35,228 bases of DNA from JAYVFR01 sp043772945. Lineage in GTDB: Bacteria; Patescibacteriota; JACMRA01. The notes under the pieces were generated by a model. That model was not told where the DNA came from. It saw nothing but the letters and a program-made list of their open reading frames with translations, and did no database searches. Positions 6,732-14,064 of this stretch are shown here, piece after piece (position 1 is the stretch's first letter; each line of letters begins with the position of its first letter). The DNA is taken from assembly GCA_043772945.1 (NCBI GenBank), contig JAYVFR010000016.1:1-35228 (forward strand), read 5' to 3'. A program made the position numbers and the translations under genes.

Positions 6732-7778
6732 ATGACTTTATATTTAGCACTTGGAATACTTTTACTTGCAACTGTTTCTTTAGCCCAAGGGACTCTTTGG
6801 TTGACCGAAAATAAACCTTTTTTACCAAATTCAATTAACAGATTTTTGATACTGGGCTTTGCTCTTCCAACTCTTTTAATTTCATCGTTTTTAGTTTACA
6901 ACAAAAATTTTGAACTAGGTCTCGGCGTGATTACAGGCTCTGTTATTTTATCAGTTTTAATCATCGGAATTTCTAGTATTTATAAACCTCTTGAAATCAA
7001 TAAAAAACTAGCTTTGAAACAGATTGCACTAGGTTTAATGAGTTCAATTATTTTAGCTTTCTTAATTTTCAAAGATTTTTTTAATTATCTATCTTCTTGG
7101 ACAGGTTTAGAAAAAAAAGAGCAAGATAAATTTATGGTAGAGTGGCAGAGTGGCAAACTTGATAAACTACAATTTGGAGATTTATATATTTCGCAGGGAA
7201 TAATTCTCTGTTTGCTATTTTTAATTGTGGCTTTTAGTTTATTTCATTTTAAAACTAATTCGGCTGAAAGTAAGGAAGCTAAATCAGAAACTAAATTTTC
7301 TTGGAAGGGTTTTGATAAACGTTTAATTAAGCCAATTGGAGGTTTGATCTTTGTCACAATCGGCTCGAAACTTGTTAGCGATGTGGCTTTAAATTCTACA
7401 AGGTTGATTAGCTCCCTCGGAATCTCTAATTTAAGCGACAGGTTGTTAGGCCTTACCATTATTGCACTTGTTAGCATAATCCCACTAGCTATTTATTCAT
7501 TTCAAAAAATTAAAGCAAATCAATCCGAGAATTTAACAATCGAGCTGATGCAAGTAGGTATTTTTAATTTATTAGCTAGTTTTGGAGTTGTTAGTTTAAT
7601 AGCTCAAATTTCTGTTCTTAAAACACAGATGCTAGATTTTGGAGATTTAGTTGGAACATTTTTAATTTTGTTTCTTGTAGTCATTTGCAGTCGTAAGAGT
7701 CAAATAAACCGAGTTCAAGGAGTAGTCCTAACAGCTAGTTACTTTGTTTATCTAGGATATTTGGTTTATAATAAATAA
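6732..7778 (+). CDS. CaCA-type (sodium/calcium exchanger fold) membrane protein with degenerate ion sites
   Basis: A polytopic inner-membrane protein of 348 residues with about ten hydrophobic segments and two inverted halves split by a charged loop (about 172-195), the layout of YrbG-like exchangers. The first alpha repeat aligns as I-L-G-F-A-L-P-T-L-L-I-S (40-51) and V-I-T-G-S-V-I-L-S-V-L (66-76). The second aligns as L-G-L-T-I-I-A-L-V-S-I-I-P-L-A-I and V-G-I-F-N-L-L-A-S-F-G. Active members have G-T-S-x-P-E and G-S-N-x-x-N. Here both cation-binding glutamates are replaced (T47 in half one, L in half two), as are most of the asparagines. Calcium exchange is therefore unlikely. It could have another substrate or a structural role. 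The family assignment rests on pattern alone. Confidence 0.6.
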   Translation: MTLYLALGILLLATVSLAQGTLWLTENKPFLPNSINRFLILGFALPTLLISSFLVYNKNFELGLGVITGSVILSVLIIGISSIYKPLEINKKLALKQIALGLMSSIILAFLIFKDFFNYLSSWTGLEKKEQDKFMVEWQSGKLDKLQFGDLYISQGIILCLLFLIVAFSLFHFKTNSAESKEAKSETKFSWKGFDKRLIKPIGGLIFVTIGSKLVSDVALNSTRLISSLGISNLSDRLLGLTIIALVSIIPLAIYSFQKIKANQSENLTIELMQVGIFNLLASFGVVSLIAQISVLKTQMLDFGDLVGTFLILFLVVICSRKSQINRVQGVVLTASYFVYLGYLVYNK

Positions 7779-7858
7779 ATTAGGACATTGCACTTGCCCA
7801 AACACCATTTGTGCGCTATAGATTTGGTTGTAGTGATTAGTTCCGAGGAGGAATTAAG

Positions 7859-8746
7859 ATGAATCTTTTGAATGATTTGTTCAAAAAAACAAAAATAAAT
7901 CCAAAAAAACTCAAACTCGGCAAAGTTCACCCAAGCTTCCTGCAAGCGATAAAACAAGCACCAAGCCTTAGAGTAGGAGATTACGAAGGAGTTTTTAAAG
8001 TCGTACAAAGTTGGTTTAATGGTAAGCTTTTTAAGTATTCTATGCTTGACAGACTTAATCAGAGAGGTGGTAAACTCAGTCTGCATAGTGATAAGCTTTA
8101 TTTCACTGGTAAATATAAATCATGCGATCTTTCATATAATTCTAGTGTTTGTTATGGATTGGCTTGTAAGCTAATTTATCTTTTAAACATTTGTTATCCC
8201 TGGTTCGATGTTTCTTTGGTAGAAGTTAAATCTTGGAAAAATACTGGCTCTAATCATTATTACGTTTTTTTCCCTACTCTAGGGTTTTTCAAAAATAATC
8301 AAAAAGTCTCGACAAACAATTTCACAGGAGCTGATATTCAACCAAATACCAATTATCAGTACAGAGGTCAGTTTTTTGCTCTTGATCCGTGCGCGGGCAT
8401 TATTACTAATACAGGTTTGAGTGATTATTCGCTTGGTGATGATAAGACTTCAATGCAATTAGGTGCCAAATATCATGTTTTTTGCGATTCAGAAATAATG
8501 ACACCAGGTGGCGCTGGGTCTACTCATTTTATTTACTCCCAAACTTGTTTTGTTGGTAGGGTTGTTCGGCTCGGAGTTATGAATAATAATCCAGGTAAGC
8601 TTAGTTGGGTTCTTGTGCATGATCATGTTGAAACAAACTATGACTTTTACGATCCTGAATTTTTGCACAGAATTAGTGACATCTACCCAGATGCTTGGAA
8701 AGATTTTAATCAACTAATTAAGCGGGGATATACTATTTTAAAGTAG
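7859..8746 (+). CDS. Putative transglutaminase-fold cysteine protein, 295 residues
   Basis: The family is inferred from a catalytic pattern, not overall similarity. Cys98 lies in N-S-S-V-C-Y-G-L-A before a helix (C-K-L-I-Y-L-L). His133 is in G-S-N-H-Y-Y-V-F-F on a strand. Asp176 is in F-F-A-L-D-P-C-A-G. The order Cys-helix, His-strand, Asp-Pro is that of transglutaminase-like peptidases and amidases. The N-terminal 70 residues are basic. There is no signal peptide. The ATG at 7859 has the best SD in the window, GAGGAGGA seven bases upstream, and a terminator follows, so it looks like a well-translated single-gene unit. The target is unknown. Alternatives are an NlpC/P60-like fold or an unrelated fold with a chance triad. 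Confidence 0.55.
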   Translation: MNLLNDLFKKTKINPKKLKLGKVHPSFLQAIKQAPSLRVGDYEGVFKVVQSWFNGKLFKYSMLDRLNQRGGKLSLHSDKLYFTGKYKSCDLSYNSSVCYGLACKLIYLLNICYPWFDVSLVEVKSWKNTGSNHYYVFFPTLGFFKNNQKVSTNNFTGADIQPNTNYQYRGQFFALDPCAGIITNTGLSDYSLGDDKTSMQLGAKYHVFCDSEIMTPGGAGSTHFIYSQTCFVGRVVRLGVMNNNPGKLSWVLVHDHVETNYDFYDPEFLHRISDIYPDAWKDFNQLIKRGYTILK

Positions 8747-8796
8747 TTTTTTTCTCAAGCTGGATTAAGTCTCTTGCAAGATGCTTAACTTACAAC

Positions 8797-8833
8797 TAAC
8801 CTCACTAACTAATTGCTGGTGGGGTATTTTTTT
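8797..8833 (+). terminator. Rho-independent terminator
   Basis: CCTCAC pairs with GTGGGG (one G-U) around an AT-rich loop, followed by TA and seven T, about 50 bases after the 7859 gene. Confidence 0.7.
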
Positions 8834-8902
8834 GTCTTGACAGAGCCTAGTAAACTGGTTTTATATTGAATTATACTATCTTTTAGTCTTTACTAATTTT
8901 TT

Positions 8903-9937
8903 ATGAAATACTTTGTTGTTATTGGTCTTGAAATTCATGTACAATTAAATACTCAAACTAAACTTTTTTGTGGGTGTCTGAATCAGTATTTGCCAGATAG
9001 CCCAAGTGCTAATATTTGTCCTATTTGTACGGGACAACCTGGAGCGCTTCCAGCTCTTAATAAATTAGCCGTTAATAAAGCCATCAAATTTGGTTTAGCG
9101 GTAGGCTCTAAAATTCCAGAGACAACAACTTGGGATCGCAAAAATTATTTTTATCCTGATTTACCCTGCGGTTATCAAATTAGCCAATACGATAATCCGA
9201 TTGTTGAGGGTGGAAAGCTTGAATTTTATGTTGAGGAAGGTGATAGCGGTAAGTTCAAATCATCAAGTGTAGAATTGACGAGGGCTCATCTTGAAGCGGA
9301 TGCCGCTAAATCTCTACATGCTGGAGGTAAGACTATGGTTGATTTTAATCGTTCAATGGCACCACTAATTGAAATTGTAACCGAGCCTGTTATTCGCTCG
9401 TCAGCTCAAGCAATGGCCTTTGTAACTGAATTGCAGACACTTGTTCGCAGGCTTGATATTAGTGAGGCTGATATGGATAAAGGGATGATGAGATTTGATT
9501 GCAATTTATCTCTTCAAACTGAGGAGCAGAAAAAATCAGGAGAGCTTCCGAATTATCGAGTGGAAACTAAAAATATTAATTCAATTAGAGCTCTTGGAAG
9601 GGCTATTGAATACGAAATTATTCGTCAAACTAAATTACTAGAGCAAGGGATTAGGCCTGATCAAGAAACCAGAGGGTGGCGAGATAATGCTAATAAATCG
9701 ATTACACAACGTTCTAAAGAAGATGCTATGGATTATCGTTATTTTCCTGAACCAGATTTGCGAATTCTTAAAATTACGGAGGGTGATATTAATAAACTTT
9801 CTAGTTTGCCCGAGACTCCAAATCAGCAAAGAGAGCGGTATTTAAAAATGGGGCTTAGTATTCCTAGCGCAAATGTGTTTGTCAATAATTTTGATTTGGC
9901 AGAGTTTTTTGAAAAAGCCGTCGCAAAGCTTGTTTAG
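8903..9937 (+). CDS. gatB: Asp/Glu-tRNA amidotransferase subunit B, lacking the tail domain
   Basis: GatB phosphorylates and, with GatA and GatC, amidates misacylated Glu-tRNA(Gln) or Asp-tRNA(Asn). The cradle domain is clear: V-I-G-L-E-I-H-V-Q-L-N-T (7-18), zinc cysteines in F-C-G-C and C-P-I-C, R-K-N-Y-F-Y-P-D-L-P-C-G-Y-Q-I-S-Q-Y, E-A-D-A-A-K-S, D-F-N-R-S-M-A-P-L-I-E-I-V-T-E-P and D-Y-R-Y-F-P-E-P-D-L. The protein ends at 344 residues (A-E-F-F-E-K-A-V-A-K-L-V), against about 475-500 for the family. All of the helical and YqeY-like tail that grips the tRNA elbow is missing. The stop is followed 12 bases later by the fmt-like ATG, so this looks like an established shortening, not a fresh frameshift. 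gatA and gatC are not in the window. Confidence 0.93.
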   Translation: MKYFVVIGLEIHVQLNTQTKLFCGCLNQYLPDSPSANICPICTGQPGALPALNKLAVNKAIKFGLAVGSKIPETTTWDRKNYFYPDLPCGYQISQYDNPIVEGGKLEFYVEEGDSGKFKSSSVELTRAHLEADAAKSLHAGGKTMVDFNRSMAPLIEIVTEPVIRSSAQAMAFVTELQTLVRRLDISEADMDKGMMRFDCNLSLQTEEQKKSGELPNYRVETKNINSIRALGRAIEYEIIRQTKLLEQGIRPDQETRGWRDNANKSITQRSKEDAMDYRYFPEPDLRILKITEGDINKLSSLPETPNQQRERYLKMGLSIPSANVFVNNFDLAEFFEKAVAKLV

Positions 9938-9949
9938 GACTTGAAATAT

Positions 9950-10714
9950 ATGAAAATTGCTTTTTTTTCCTCGTCTGATTTTTGTATTCCAATTATTGAC
10001 AGTATTTATCAATCTGAGAGAAGTAATTTGAGTTTGTTAGAAGTTTTTTGGAATCAATATCAGTGGCTTGTCGATAACCAAGCTAGTTTTAAACAAATTC
10101 TTCCTAGAGATTGGTTAAATGATTCTTTGGTTGAAAGTCTCAAAGAAATTATCTCACAAAGTTGCAAATTTTCTAAATTGGAGCAGATTATTAATTCTAA
10201 AATTCAATTAGAGCTAATTGTAACACAACCTAATAGGTTAAATAGAACCAAACTAATTCAAAACTCTGTTACTAGTTACGCTTTAGTAAATGATATTAAA
10301 ATTTATCAACCAGAAAAAATAAATCAGGAAATAGAAATTTATCAAGAAAAAATCAGGGAAGTCGAGGTAGCAATTTTAGCAAGTTACGGTCAAATTCTCA
10401 ATCAAGCGGTTTTAGATGCTCCAGAATTTGGATTTTTAAATTGGCACCCTTCTAAACTTCCACTTTTAAGAGGGCCTACTCCAATGCAAACTGCCCTGTT
10501 TCAGGGTTTTGAAAGTACAGCCTTATCATGGCTTGAAATGACCAAACAAATGGATGCTGGTGAGATTTGGCTACAATTAGAAGTTGATTTGAATTCTGAA
10601 ATTGATATTAACCAATTGGCTAATCAAATGGGTTTATTAGGCAGTCAAACATGGTCGCTTCCACTCATGTATAAAATTGTTAATCAAATTATTGACAAAA
10701 ATAAAATATCTTAG
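9950..10714 (+). CDS. fmt: Methionyl-tRNA formyltransferase-like protein, catalytic domain only
   Basis: Fmt transfers a formyl group from 10-formyl-THF to initiator Met-tRNA. The catalytic trio is present: N164 and H166 in L-N-W-H-P-S, D202 in M-D-A-G-E-I, together with A-S-Y-G-Q-I-L and V-T-Q-P-N-R. The 254-residue protein stops at the end of the Rossmann-like formyltransferase domain and has no C-terminal OB-like domain, which normally contacts the tRNA (family about 310). It also has a roughly 60-residue insertion (about 24-86) between the first strand-helix and the V-T-Q-P motif. The start at 9950 is preferred over an upstream TTG because it begins M-K-I-A-F-F, the normal first strand. 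It follows gatB closely and is probably co-transcribed. Folate supply is suggested by folE. Another formyltransferase role is possible. Confidence 0.75.
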   Translation: MKIAFFSSSDFCIPIIDSIYQSERSNLSLLEVFWNQYQWLVDNQASFKQILPRDWLNDSLVESLKEIISQSCKFSKLEQIINSKIQLELIVTQPNRLNRTKLIQNSVTSYALVNDIKIYQPEKINQEIEIYQEKIREVEVAILASYGQILNQAVLDAPEFGFLNWHPSKLPLLRGPTPMQTALFQGFESTALSWLEMTKQMDAGEIWLQLEVDLNSEIDINQLANQMGLLGSQTWSLPLMYKIVNQIIDKNKIS

Positions 10715-10778
10715 ATATTAGAAGCCACTTACTTTTACAGTATCATTAACAAATTAACTTTTTTAATCAATTATTTTT

Positions 10779-11099
10779 ATGGGACGCAAACGTACTTTAA
10801 ACGAAATTAAACAATTAGACTATATTAGTATTGGAGAGCTCGCTGTTTTGTGTGAGAAGGAATTTGCTTCTGATAGTATCAGACAGAGCACCTTAAAATT
10901 CTATTGTGAGCAAAATATCCTTCCATTTGTCCAAAAAGCAGAGGGTTTGGCTAGGAGATTTAATCGCGACCAAGCAATTTTTAGGATTAAAGAAATTCGC
11001 CAATTAGCAAGCAAGCACTTTAGTATTGAAGATATTGTTACTTATTTTCATAAGCCCAAAGAAAGTGTTAGCTATCAGCTTAGTTCTAAAAAAATCTAA
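10779..11099 (+). CDS. MerR-like winged-helix DNA-binding protein
   Basis: The 106 residues match the MerR DNA-binding layout. An N-terminal helix-turn-helix carries Y-I-S-I-G-E-L-A (15-22). The turn T-L-K-F-Y-C-E-Q-N-I-L-P (38-49) stands for the usual TLRYYE-GL-P. Next come the wing with A-R-R-F-N-R-D-Q-A and a helix I-K-E-I-R-Q-L. A C-terminal S-I-E-D-I-V stands for the usual FSLEEI. There is an unusual insertion after the first helix (C-E-K-E-F-A-S-D-S). No effector domain or long dimerisation helix follows, so it is a minimal MerR protein. It sits between fmt and the murG-like gene, 13 bases upstream of the latter, and may be in that operon. Its targets are unknown. Confidence 0.65.
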   Translation: MGRKRTLNEIKQLDYISIGELAVLCEKEFASDSIRQSTLKFYCEQNILPFVQKAEGLARRFNRDQAIFRIKEIRQLASKHFSIEDIVTYFHKPKESVSYQLSSKKI

Positions 11100-11112
11100 A
11101 ATACAAGGCTAA

Positions 11113-12324
11113 ATGACAACTAACCAAGCTAATGTTTTCTTGTTAGGTGGATTAACTGGTGGTCCTTTAATACCCCTTTTAGCCATTTCTCAGAATCTTA
11201 CAAATGTTAACACTACAATTTTAGGTGTTAAAAATAGCTTTGAGTCTAGATACTGCCTGGACAACCATTTAGTAATCAAATTTTTGCCAAAAACTAAATT
11301 AAATTTATTAAGCTTTAAGAATCAATCATTTTATGAAATATTTTTAGGGTTTGTAGACTTATTTTTTAGTTTTTTTAAATTATTTTTTAGTTTTTTTATT
11401 ATTAGTTATCTTTTATTTAGATATAAACCTAAGCTTATTTTGTCTTGTGGGAGCTTTTTGGCTGTTCCTGTTTTTTGGACTACTAAATTTTGGAAAATAT
11501 TAGGTCTCTTACAAACTAAATTAATTCTCCATCAGCAGGATCCACTCCCTGGCCTTGCAAATAAGTTAACCGTCCCAATTTCTGATTTAGTTACTTGTTC
11601 GTTTGAATACACTAAAAATAACTACAAAGCTTTCAAAGAAGCTAATTTAATTCCTAACCCGATAGATTATACAAAGTTTGATAACATAAAAAATACAAAA
11701 CTGGAGAATTTATTAAATCAAATTCAAAACAAAGATCTAGAGAATTTTTTGAAAAAAGTTTCAATCCAAGAAAATAACAGACCAATATTGTTAATTTTTG
11801 GAGGGGGTAGCGGTGCAGATTTTATTAATGCGTGGGTGCGGGATAATTTAGACGAGCTTTTAGAATGTAACATAGTTATTCATTTAACAGGTCAAGGTCA
11901 ATTAGAAATTGAAAAAAATAATGAAAATAATAAAGATAATTACTTGTTGTTAGGTAAGCTAACTGCTGACATGCCTTTAGCTTTGATACTTGCTAATCGT
12001 GTAATTTGCCGAGCAGGGCTAAGTTCAATTACCGAACTAAATTATCTTAACAAAAAAGCTTTTTTAGTCCCTATTCCATCAAGTCACCAAGAGTTAAATG
12101 CACGGCTTAGTTCAAGCAAATTTACAATTTTAGAACAAAAAAATGTTACGCGGTGGCTTAAGCAAATAAATTCTTTGGAATATAAACCAATTCCAGTTTT
12201 CACGGACGGATTAAATCTCAATATAAATGCAAAACCAAAAATGGAATATTTGTTTAGGCTAGATAGAAACCAGATAAAATTGAAACTGGATGAATATTAT
12301 AAATCAATTAATGGATTAATCTAG
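11113..12324 (+). CDS. murG: MurG-like UDP-N-acetylglucosamine transferase
   Basis: MurG adds GlcNAc to lipid I on the inner membrane face to make lipid II. The 403-residue GT-B protein has the N-terminal glycine loop G-G-L-T-G-G-P-L-I-P (12-21), a strongly hydrophobic membrane-contact stretch (about 73-103), H-Q-Q-D-P-L-P-G-L-A-N-K, the phosphate loop L-I-F-G-G-G-S-G-A, C-R-A-G-L-S-S-I-T-E-L, and P-I-P-S-S-H-Q-E-L-N-A near the nucleotide site. The histidine of the usual G-G-T-G-G-H loop is Pro18, so catalysis may be altered. The hydrophobic insertion is longer than in E. coli MurG. No other cell-wall gene is adjacent, so a related glycosyltransferase role remains possible. Confidence 0.75.
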   Translation: MTTNQANVFLLGGLTGGPLIPLLAISQNLTNVNTTILGVKNSFESRYCLDNHLVIKFLPKTKLNLLSFKNQSFYEIFLGFVDLFFSFFKLFFSFFIISYLLFRYKPKLILSCGSFLAVPVFWTTKFWKILGLLQTKLILHQQDPLPGLANKLTVPISDLVTCSFEYTKNNYKAFKEANLIPNPIDYTKFDNIKNTKLENLLNQIQNKDLENFLKKVSIQENNRPILLIFGGGSGADFINAWVRDNLDELLECNIVIHLTGQGQLEIEKNNENNKDNYLLLGKLTADMPLALILANRVICRAGLSSITELNYLNKKAFLVPIPSSHQELNARLSSSKFTILEQKNVTRWLKQINSLEYKPIPVFTDGLNLNINAKPKMEYLFRLDRNQIKLKLDEYYKSINGLI

Positions 12325-12333
12325 GATTTTAAA

Positions 12334-12933
12334 TTATTGATCAGACTCTAACAAATTCTCTGGAAATAGTTTTTTAGATATAGCAAGTTCAACCATTTGA
12401 TTGTATAAATTAGTCATTGTTTCACTGAATTGATGGCGTTTAAGCTGTCTTTGATCGACCATTATTTTAGAAGCAAATTCAACTTCTTTTATGTCATGCC
12501 AACCAATATTAGAATAAATTCTAATTAAAGCAGGGGCTATTCTATCGAGACTCTTTACAATTTTATCTTCAATTGATAAGTTTTGTGATTCGTAATTTTG
12601 GATCATTTGAAACAAGTCAGGCCTGTTCATTTTATCATTTAATTCATATCGTAAGGATTCTAATTCATCTTCTTTGTCTTCTGCTTTTTTGTTCCAAGTG
12701 GCTTTATCTCCTGTTTTAAGCTCGCCAATATCATGAATAGCAATTAGAGTAAAAATTTTAGTTGTATTCAAATTAGGAAATTCTCGTTCAAGGTCTTTTT
12801 GGAGGTATAGAAATAGATACGCTAAAGACCAAGAATGCTCGGCGTCGTTTTCTAGGCGGTCTTTTGTAATTTTACATTTTCGTGTTACTTGATAATAGTC
12901 AAAAAGTGATAGTATATTCTCTAAATTTGGCAT
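12334..12933 (-). CDS. HD-domain nucleotidase (YfbR/HDDC2-like)
   Basis: HD-superfamily metal-dependent phosphohydrolase, closest in pattern to 5'-deoxynucleotidases that remove phosphate from dNMPs. Metal ligands are visible: H33 in N-D-A-E-H-S-W-S-L-A, H67-D68 in A-I-H-D-I-G-E-L-K-T-G-D (with the E71 and D76 typical of YfbR), and a C-terminal D in K-S-L-D-R-I-A-P-A. At 199 residues it has normal length. It is convergent with the murG-like gene, with nine bases between the stops. Upstream AATTATATT lies just before the ATG with no SD. The exact substrate is not readable from sequence. Confidence 0.82.
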   Translation of the reverse strand: MPNLENILSLFDYYQVTRKCKITKDRLENDAEHSWSLAYLFLYLQKDLEREFPNLNTTKIFTLIAIHDIGELKTGDKATWNKKAEDKEDELESLRYELNDKMNRPDLFQMIQNYESQNLSIEDKIVKSLDRIAPALIRIYSNIGWHDIKEVEFASKIMVDQRQLKRHQFSETMTNLYNQMVELAISKKLFPENLLESDQ

Positions 12934-12965
12934 AATATAATTAGCTGTAAATTGATTTAATTACT

Positions 12966-13109
12966 GTGTCAAGTGAATTTAAAAACTCTCTCTCGGATTC
13001 ACAATTGTTGTACCTTCTAAAAGTTAAAAAATGGTGGGTTGCTTTAGTAATTGCAGGATTTTTCTTTTATGTGGGGTTTTCATCTTTTGAGAATGTGGCC
13101 TTAAAATAA
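12966..13109 (+). CDS. Small single-pass membrane peptide, 47 residues
   Basis: A GTG-initiated frame encodes a soluble polar start (S-S-E-F-K-N-S-L-S-D-S), a basic K-V-K-K-W-W flank and one membrane segment (W-V-A-L-V-I-A-G-F-F-F-Y-V-G-F, about residues 24-38), ending at TAA. A positively charged flank before the segment predicts N-inside topology. The frame lies between two confident genes in otherwise empty DNA. There is no SD, and the start is GTG, so this remains a candidate. The function is unknown. Confidence 0.45.
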   Translation: MSSEFKNSLSDSQLLYLLKVKKWWVALVIAGFFFYVGFSSFENVALK

Positions 13110-13171
13110 TTTCTTTGGCCTAGATTCGTATAGATTTATATTTATTCGAGTCATTTGTATTAATCACATTT

Positions 13172-13200
13172 TTGACACATTATAATTTAATAGATAATTT
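13172..13200 (+). promoter_or_regulatory. Promoter for the transketolase N-half
   Basis: TTGACA (13172-13177), 17-base spacer, TAATTT (13195-13200), with the start codon 36 bases downstream of the -10. Confidence 0.6.
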
Positions 13201-13236
13201 AAAATCAACAAAATTAAATAATTCAAATCTTTTTTT

Positions 13237-14064
13237 ATGAGCCAAAATTTAAGCCAAGTTATAACACAAATGCGTTGCGATATTTTAACAATGACAACAA
13301 AGGCAGGGTCAGGTCATCCAACTTCTTCCCTTAGTGGAGTGGAGTTGATGGTAGGTCTCTTTTTCAGTAGTTTTTTTAATTGTGATTATGATGATTTTAA
13401 TAATTCAAATAATGACAGAATTATTTTTAGTAAAGGTCACGCCTCACCTCTTTTTTACAGCATTTATAAGGAATTGGGTTTAATTAGCTATGAGGAATTA
13501 ATGACTTACAGGCAGTTTGATTCTAACTTGGAAGGGCATCCTACCTCTAGGTTTAAATTCACTGAGGCTACGACAGGATCACTCGGTCAGGGTCTTGGAA
13601 TAGGTCTCGGGATTAGTTTAGCAAATCGCCTTGATAATAGTGAGGCTACTACTTGGGTACTAATGGGAGATAGTGAAATGGCTGAAGGTAGTGTTTATGA
13701 AGCATTAGAAATTGCAAGTCACTATAAACTAAACAATTTAATTGGGATAATTGATCTAAATCGATTGGGGCAAAGAGGAGAGACTTTGACAGGTTGGAAT
13801 TTAGATATTATTGAAAATAAGATTAACGCATTTGGTTGGAATACGGTAGTTTTGGATAATGGAAATGATATTAATCAAGTTTTAAAAGGTTATTTAAAAG
13901 TAAAAGAATTACAAAAAACAACTGAGGCCCCTACGATGATAATAGCTAAAACCAAAAAAGGAGCTGGAGTTAGTTTCCTTGAGGATGCAGAAGGCTGGCA
14001 TGGTAAAGTTTTAACAGACGAGCAATTAGAGACAGCTTTAAAAGAGCTGAAAAAGGTTAATTAA
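13237..14064 (+). CDS. Transketolase, N-terminal (TPP-binding) subunit
   Basis: Carries the pyrophosphate half of transketolase, which moves two-carbon units in the non-oxidative pentose phosphate pathway. Motifs are A-G-S-G-H-P-T-S-S (22-30), S-K-G-H-A-S-P (68-74), T-G-S-L-G-Q-G-L and the TPP motif G-D-S-E-M-A-E-G ending D-L-N-R-L-G-Q. K-K-G-A-G-V-S-F-L-E-D-A-E-G-W-H-G lies near the end. At 275 residues it equals stand-alone N-subunits of split transketolases, or the first part of a full-length enzyme cut at the inter-domain linker. The C-terminal half is not downstream: the hsdS gene meets it tail to tail with an eight-base overlap. Whether a partner lies elsewhere cannot be seen. Confidence 0.9.
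   Translation: MSQNLSQVITQMRCDILTMTTKAGSGHPTSSLSGVELMVGLFFSSFFNCDYDDFNNSNNDRIIFSKGHASPLFYSIYKELGLISYEELMTYRQFDSNLEGHPTSRFKFTEATTGSLGQGLGIGLGISLANRLDNSEATTWVLMGDSEMAEGSVYEALEIASHYKLNNLIGIIDLNRLGQRGETLTGWNLDIIENKINAFGWNTVVLDNGNDINQVLKGYLKVKELQKTTEAPTMIIAKTKKGAGVSFLEDAEGWHGKVLTDEQLETALKELKKVN

Larger units (their letters stand above)
12934..13236. other. Intergenic region holding a small ORF and a promoter
   Basis: About 300 bases between divergent genes. It contains the 47-residue membrane peptide frame at 12966-13109 and the promoter at 13172-13200. I see no RNA gene or riboswitch. Confidence 0.5.
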
